DNA of 44,595 nt from Marinospirillum sp. (lineage in GTDB: Bacteria > Pseudomonadota > Gammaproteobacteria > Pseudomonadales > Halomonadaceae): positions 1-44,595 of the forward strand of contig NZ_JACUUA010000008.1 of the NCBI RefSeq assembly GCF_014859565.1. The letters are read 5' to 3'. A program made the translations under genes and the position numbers. Position 1 is the stretch's first letter. The number at the start of each line of letters is the position of its first letter. The notes under the pieces were generated by a model. The model was not told the DNA's origin, did not search any database, and saw only the letters and a program-made list of their open reading frames with translations. Shown here piece by piece: positions 42,243 through 44,595 of this stretch.

Positions 42243-44064
42243 CAACCACCCAGCCTTCACGCCGTGGATCAGCACCACCCAGAATACCCTGAGGGGTCAG
42301 CAACAGCATCTGGATACCACTGGTCAGATCCTGTTCGCGCAGTTCATGCCCACGAGCCTCTAGGCTGTGTTTGACATGATCTGAAAAGCCACCCTTTTCC
42401 AGCAGCGTAACCCTGCTATTGAAGTTAGCCAAATTCGGCAGCTCAATAGCCTGCTGGGGTGCCAACTTCCAACCCAGAGAACCCAGCAGGGTTTTGGTGG
42501 TGAAATGAATGATGGCTGCACCACCGGGAGAACCCAGGCTAGCTACCAGTTCACGTGATTGAGGATCAAACACTAAAGTTGGACTCATGCTGGAGCGCGG
42601 GCGTTTGCCCGGTTCAACACGATTAGCTACAGGTTTGCCCTGTGAGTCGGCAGGAAGGAAAGAAAAATCTGTCAGCTGGTTGTTGAGTAAAAAACCACCC
42701 GGTAATCCGGTGCCGCCGTCAGTCAGTATTCGAGCACCAAACGCCTGTTCAATGCTGGTGGTCATCGCCACACCCCGCCCTTCAGCATCCATGACACTGA
42801 TGTGGGTGGTGCCGTATTCCGGTTGTGGCCACTGGCTGGCATAAGCTGACTCAAGTCCACCCGGTTGGCCGGGTGAAGCCACCCCCTGACTGACCGGCTG
42901 GATTTCCTGTGCTCTTTTAAGCAGGTATTCAGGATCAATCAGGCTCATCCAGTCACCCGCAGGTGCTGTAACAAAATCCGGATCCGCCAGATACAGCGCG
43001 CGATCGGCAAAAGCCCGTTTGCTGGCTTCAATATACTGATGCATGCCTTCAGGGGTATAAAAGCTCTCTTCACTCTGGCTTTCCGGGCTGTTCTGCACGC
43101 TGGATAACTGCTCCAGAATACCCAGCATTTGCATCAGGGCGATCTGCCCGGAAGACGGTGGTGGAAAACCACAGACCAGATAATCCAGCCAGCCACCACA
43201 AAAAGCTTCCCGCGCTACGGGTTGATAAGTCTGCAGGTCTTCAGGGGTTAATAAACCACCCTGTTGTTGTACAGTTTTACTGATTGTTTGTGCCAAAATA
43301 CCGGTATAAAAAGCATCACTGCCTTGTTCCGCCACCTGACGCAGAATGAGTGCCATGGCAGGATTTTTCAGCAGATGCCCCACCGGTAAAGGGGAACCGT
43401 CCGGCAGGTAAAAATAATTCCGTGCTGCGGGATTATTGGACAGTGCGGGATCATTAACCAGCAGTTGATGCAGACGTGGGCTGACTTCAAAACCCTTTTC
43501 AGCCAGTTGGATGGCTGGTTCAAACAGCTGTTGCCAGGGTAAATGTCCCTGTTGCTGATGGGCTGCTTCCAGCATTTTCAATAATCCCGGCACACCTACA
43601 GCCCGACCACTGGTCACTGCTTCCATAAAAGGCAAAGGCTGGCCTCCAGCATCCAGAAACAGCGTTGGTGTTGCTGCTGCCGGTGCGGTTTCACGACCAT
43701 CCCAGGCAATCAGCTGATCTCCATCCCAACTGAGCAGAAAACCACCACCCCCTATACCACTGGACTGGGGTTCGACCAGATTGAGTACCAGTTGTGCGGC
43801 AATAGCAGCATCCACAGCATTGCCACCAGCCACCAGCATTTTATGACCTGCTTCTGCCGCCAGCGGATTAGCAGCCGCCACCGCCTGATGTTCAAATTGC
43901 CAGCCAGGGCGTTGCTGCAGGCCACTGGCCACTTCCGGCTGCAGGGCTTCAACAGGAAGCACCTTTTGATTGTCCATTTTCCCTGCTTCAGGAGCAGGTT
44001 TACAGCCCAGCAGCAACAGGGCAGCAGCTAATGGCAACAATACCAGCCGGGTGGCAAATGGCAT
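42235..44064 (-). CDS. ggt: Gamma-glutamyltranspeptidase (glutathione hydrolase), lipoprotein type
   Basis: Cleaves gamma-glutamyl bonds of glutathione in the periplasm; autoprocesses into two subunits. 609 aa with a lipoprotein signal peptide (LAAALLLLGC, lipobox Cys21). Large-subunit motifs include GGNAVDAAIAAQLVLNLVEP, SSGIGGGGFLLSWDG and DGRETAPAAATPTLF. The autoprocessing and catalytic Thr is in PEYGTTHISVMDAEG. Small-subunit motifs include MTTSIEQAFGARI, NQLTDFSF, RPRSSMSPTLVF and SLGSPGGAAIIHF. It starts three bases after rraA and was followed by a coupled acetyltransferase that is now truncated. Confidence 0.95.
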   Translation of the reverse strand: MPFATRLVLLPLAAALLLLGCKPAPEAGKMDNQKVLPVEALQPEVASGLQQRPGWQFEHQAVAAANPLAAEAGHKMLVAGGNAVDAAIAAQLVLNLVEPQSSGIGGGGFLLSWDGDQLIAWDGRETAPAAATPTLFLDAGGQPLPFMEAVTSGRAVGVPGLLKMLEAAHQQQGHLPWQQLFEPAIQLAEKGFEVSPRLHQLLVNDPALSNNPAARNYFYLPDGSPLPVGHLLKNPAMALILRQVAEQGSDAFYTGILAQTISKTVQQQGGLLTPEDLQTYQPVAREAFCGGWLDYLVCGFPPPSSGQIALMQMLGILEQLSSVQNSPESQSEESFYTPEGMHQYIEASKRAFADRALYLADPDFVTAPAGDWMSLIDPEYLLKRAQEIQPVSQGVASPGQPGGLESAYASQWPQPEYGTTHISVMDAEGRGVAMTTSIEQAFGARILTDGGTGLPGGFLLNNQLTDFSFLPADSQGKPVANRVEPGKRPRSSMSPTLVFDPQSRELVASLGSPGGAAIIHFTTKTLLGSLGWKLAPQQAIELPNLANFNSRVTLLEKGGFSDHVKHSLEARGHELREQDLTSGIQMLLLTPQGILGGADPRREGWVVGE

Positions 44065-44067
44065 GGT

Positions 44068-44556
44068 TTATTCCGGCATGGTCAAAGGTTCGGGAGAAAC
44101 AATGATGCCGTTGTTATCGGCATACAGATAATCACCAGGTACAAAGGTCACACCACCAAAAGACACAGCCACCTGATACTCACCCACACCCTTTTTCTCG
44201 GACTTTTTCGGGTGGGTACCCAGCGCCTGCACACCCAGATCCAGCTCATTGATGATGTCCACATCACGGATGCAGCCGTACATGATTACCCCTTCCCAAC
44301 CGTTCTTCACCGCCTTCTCGGCCAGCATGTCACCCAGCATGGCACAACGGAAAGAACCACCAGCATCCACCACCATCACTTTACCGGCACCGGGCTTTTC
44401 CACTTCTTCTTTAACCAGTGAATTGTCTTCAAAACACTTGATGGTCACTATCTCACCACCAAAGGACTCACGGCCACCCAGGTTGTTGAACATGGGTTCA
44501 ACCACTTCGATCAGATCAGGATAGGCATCACACAGGTCGGGGGTTACGTATTGCAT
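44068..44556 (-). CDS. rraA: RraA family protein (regulator of RNase E activity or HMG/OAA aldolase)
   Basis: 162 aa. [76 protein letters not shown] and [16 protein letters not shown] are characteristic of RraA, which binds RNase E in enterics. The family also includes 4-hydroxy-4-methyl-2-oxoglutarate aldolases with the same G.....D and R.D residues, and the two are hard to separate by eye. Length favours RraA. A GGAG site lies about ten bases before the ATG. First gene of an rraA-ggt transcript. Confidence 0.93.
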   Translation of the reverse strand: MQYVTPDLCDAYPDLIEVVEPMFNNLGGRESFGGEIVTIKCFEDNSLVKEEVEKPGAGKVMVVDAGGSFRCAMLGDMLAEKAVKNGWEGVIMYGCIRDVDIINELDLGVQALGTHPKKSEKKGVGEYQVAVSFGGVTFVPGDYLYADNNGIIVSPEPLTMPE

Positions 44557-44595
44557 CTTTTGCTCCAGGTTAGGTTTTGGAATATATCACTAGAA

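Noticed and set aside
44068..44556. RraA gene considered as an HMG/oxaloacetate aldolase of aromatic catabolism
   Set aside because: No aromatic-degradation genes are adjacent and the 162-residue length and motifs suit RraA, although aldolase activity cannot be excluded by eye.

Overview
The window looks like a chromosomal segment of a motile, Gram-negative gammaproteobacterium. The support is the rnfABCDGE order, the Pseudomonas-type second chemotaxis cluster, a lipoprotein-type gamma-glutamyltransferase, rraA, yigZ, rlmD, and base composition near 50% GC by eye. An Oceanospirillales-like marine or brackish bacterium would fit, but I cannot assign a genus from sequence reading alone. No rRNA, tRNA, CRISPR array, prophage or intact insertion sequence was seen.

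Layout. 1-1.6 kb: dcd and xthA, divergent. 1.7-7.9 kb, minus strand: a tightly overlapping cobalamin set (btuC-type permease, btuD-type ATPase, cobT, cobS, cobC, then a lone receiver protein), preceded by a DUF1703-type AAA/PD-(D/E)XK gene that abuts btuC. 7.9-9.5 kb: an unfamiliar coiled-coil protein and a graveyard of transposase fragments (TnpB-like and ISAs1-like). 9.5-14 kb, minus strand: an eIF-2B/ribose-1,5-bisphosphate-isomerase-like protein overlapping a KDPG aldolase, a YbfF-type esterase, and a propionyl/acetyl-CoA ligase. 14.3-15.1 kb: a BigR/SqrR-like ArsR repressor and an SCP2 lipid-binding protein.

15.2-30.7 kb is the centrepiece. On the minus strand run mcp, cheY, cheA, cheW, mcp, cheR, cheD, cheB in the order of P. 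aeruginosa che cluster II. They are followed by a third receptor-like MCP without a periplasmic domain, a STAS anti-anti-sigma protein, a receiver-PP2C-HATPase regulator (CrsR/HsbR architecture) and a second cheD. A membrane GAF/PP2C protein converges on this operon. It is a long paralogue of the CrsR-like phosphatase-kinase module whose kinase half has lost its catalytic motifs. The arrangement suggests that a chemosensory array feeds a partner-switching module, which probably controls an alternative sigma factor or its anti-sigma factor.

30.9-36.3 kb: the complete Rnf/Rsx complex (rnfABCDGE), a membrane ferredoxin:NAD oxidoreductase. 36.3-44.6 kb is a patchwork. It holds the C-terminal tail of a FAD/Fe-S 2-hydroxyacid dehydrogenase, a beta-carbonic-anhydrase-like protein, rlmD, an IS1380-type scar, a relBE-type toxin-antitoxin pair with a readable promoter/operator, a membrane-anchored staphylococcal-nuclease fold without catalytic residues, yigZ, two gene heads (FMN-dependent lactate-type dehydrogenase and phosphinothricin-type acetyltransferase) fused tail to tail at a deletion point, then ggt and rraA.

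All family calls come from reading translated motifs. No database search was possible.
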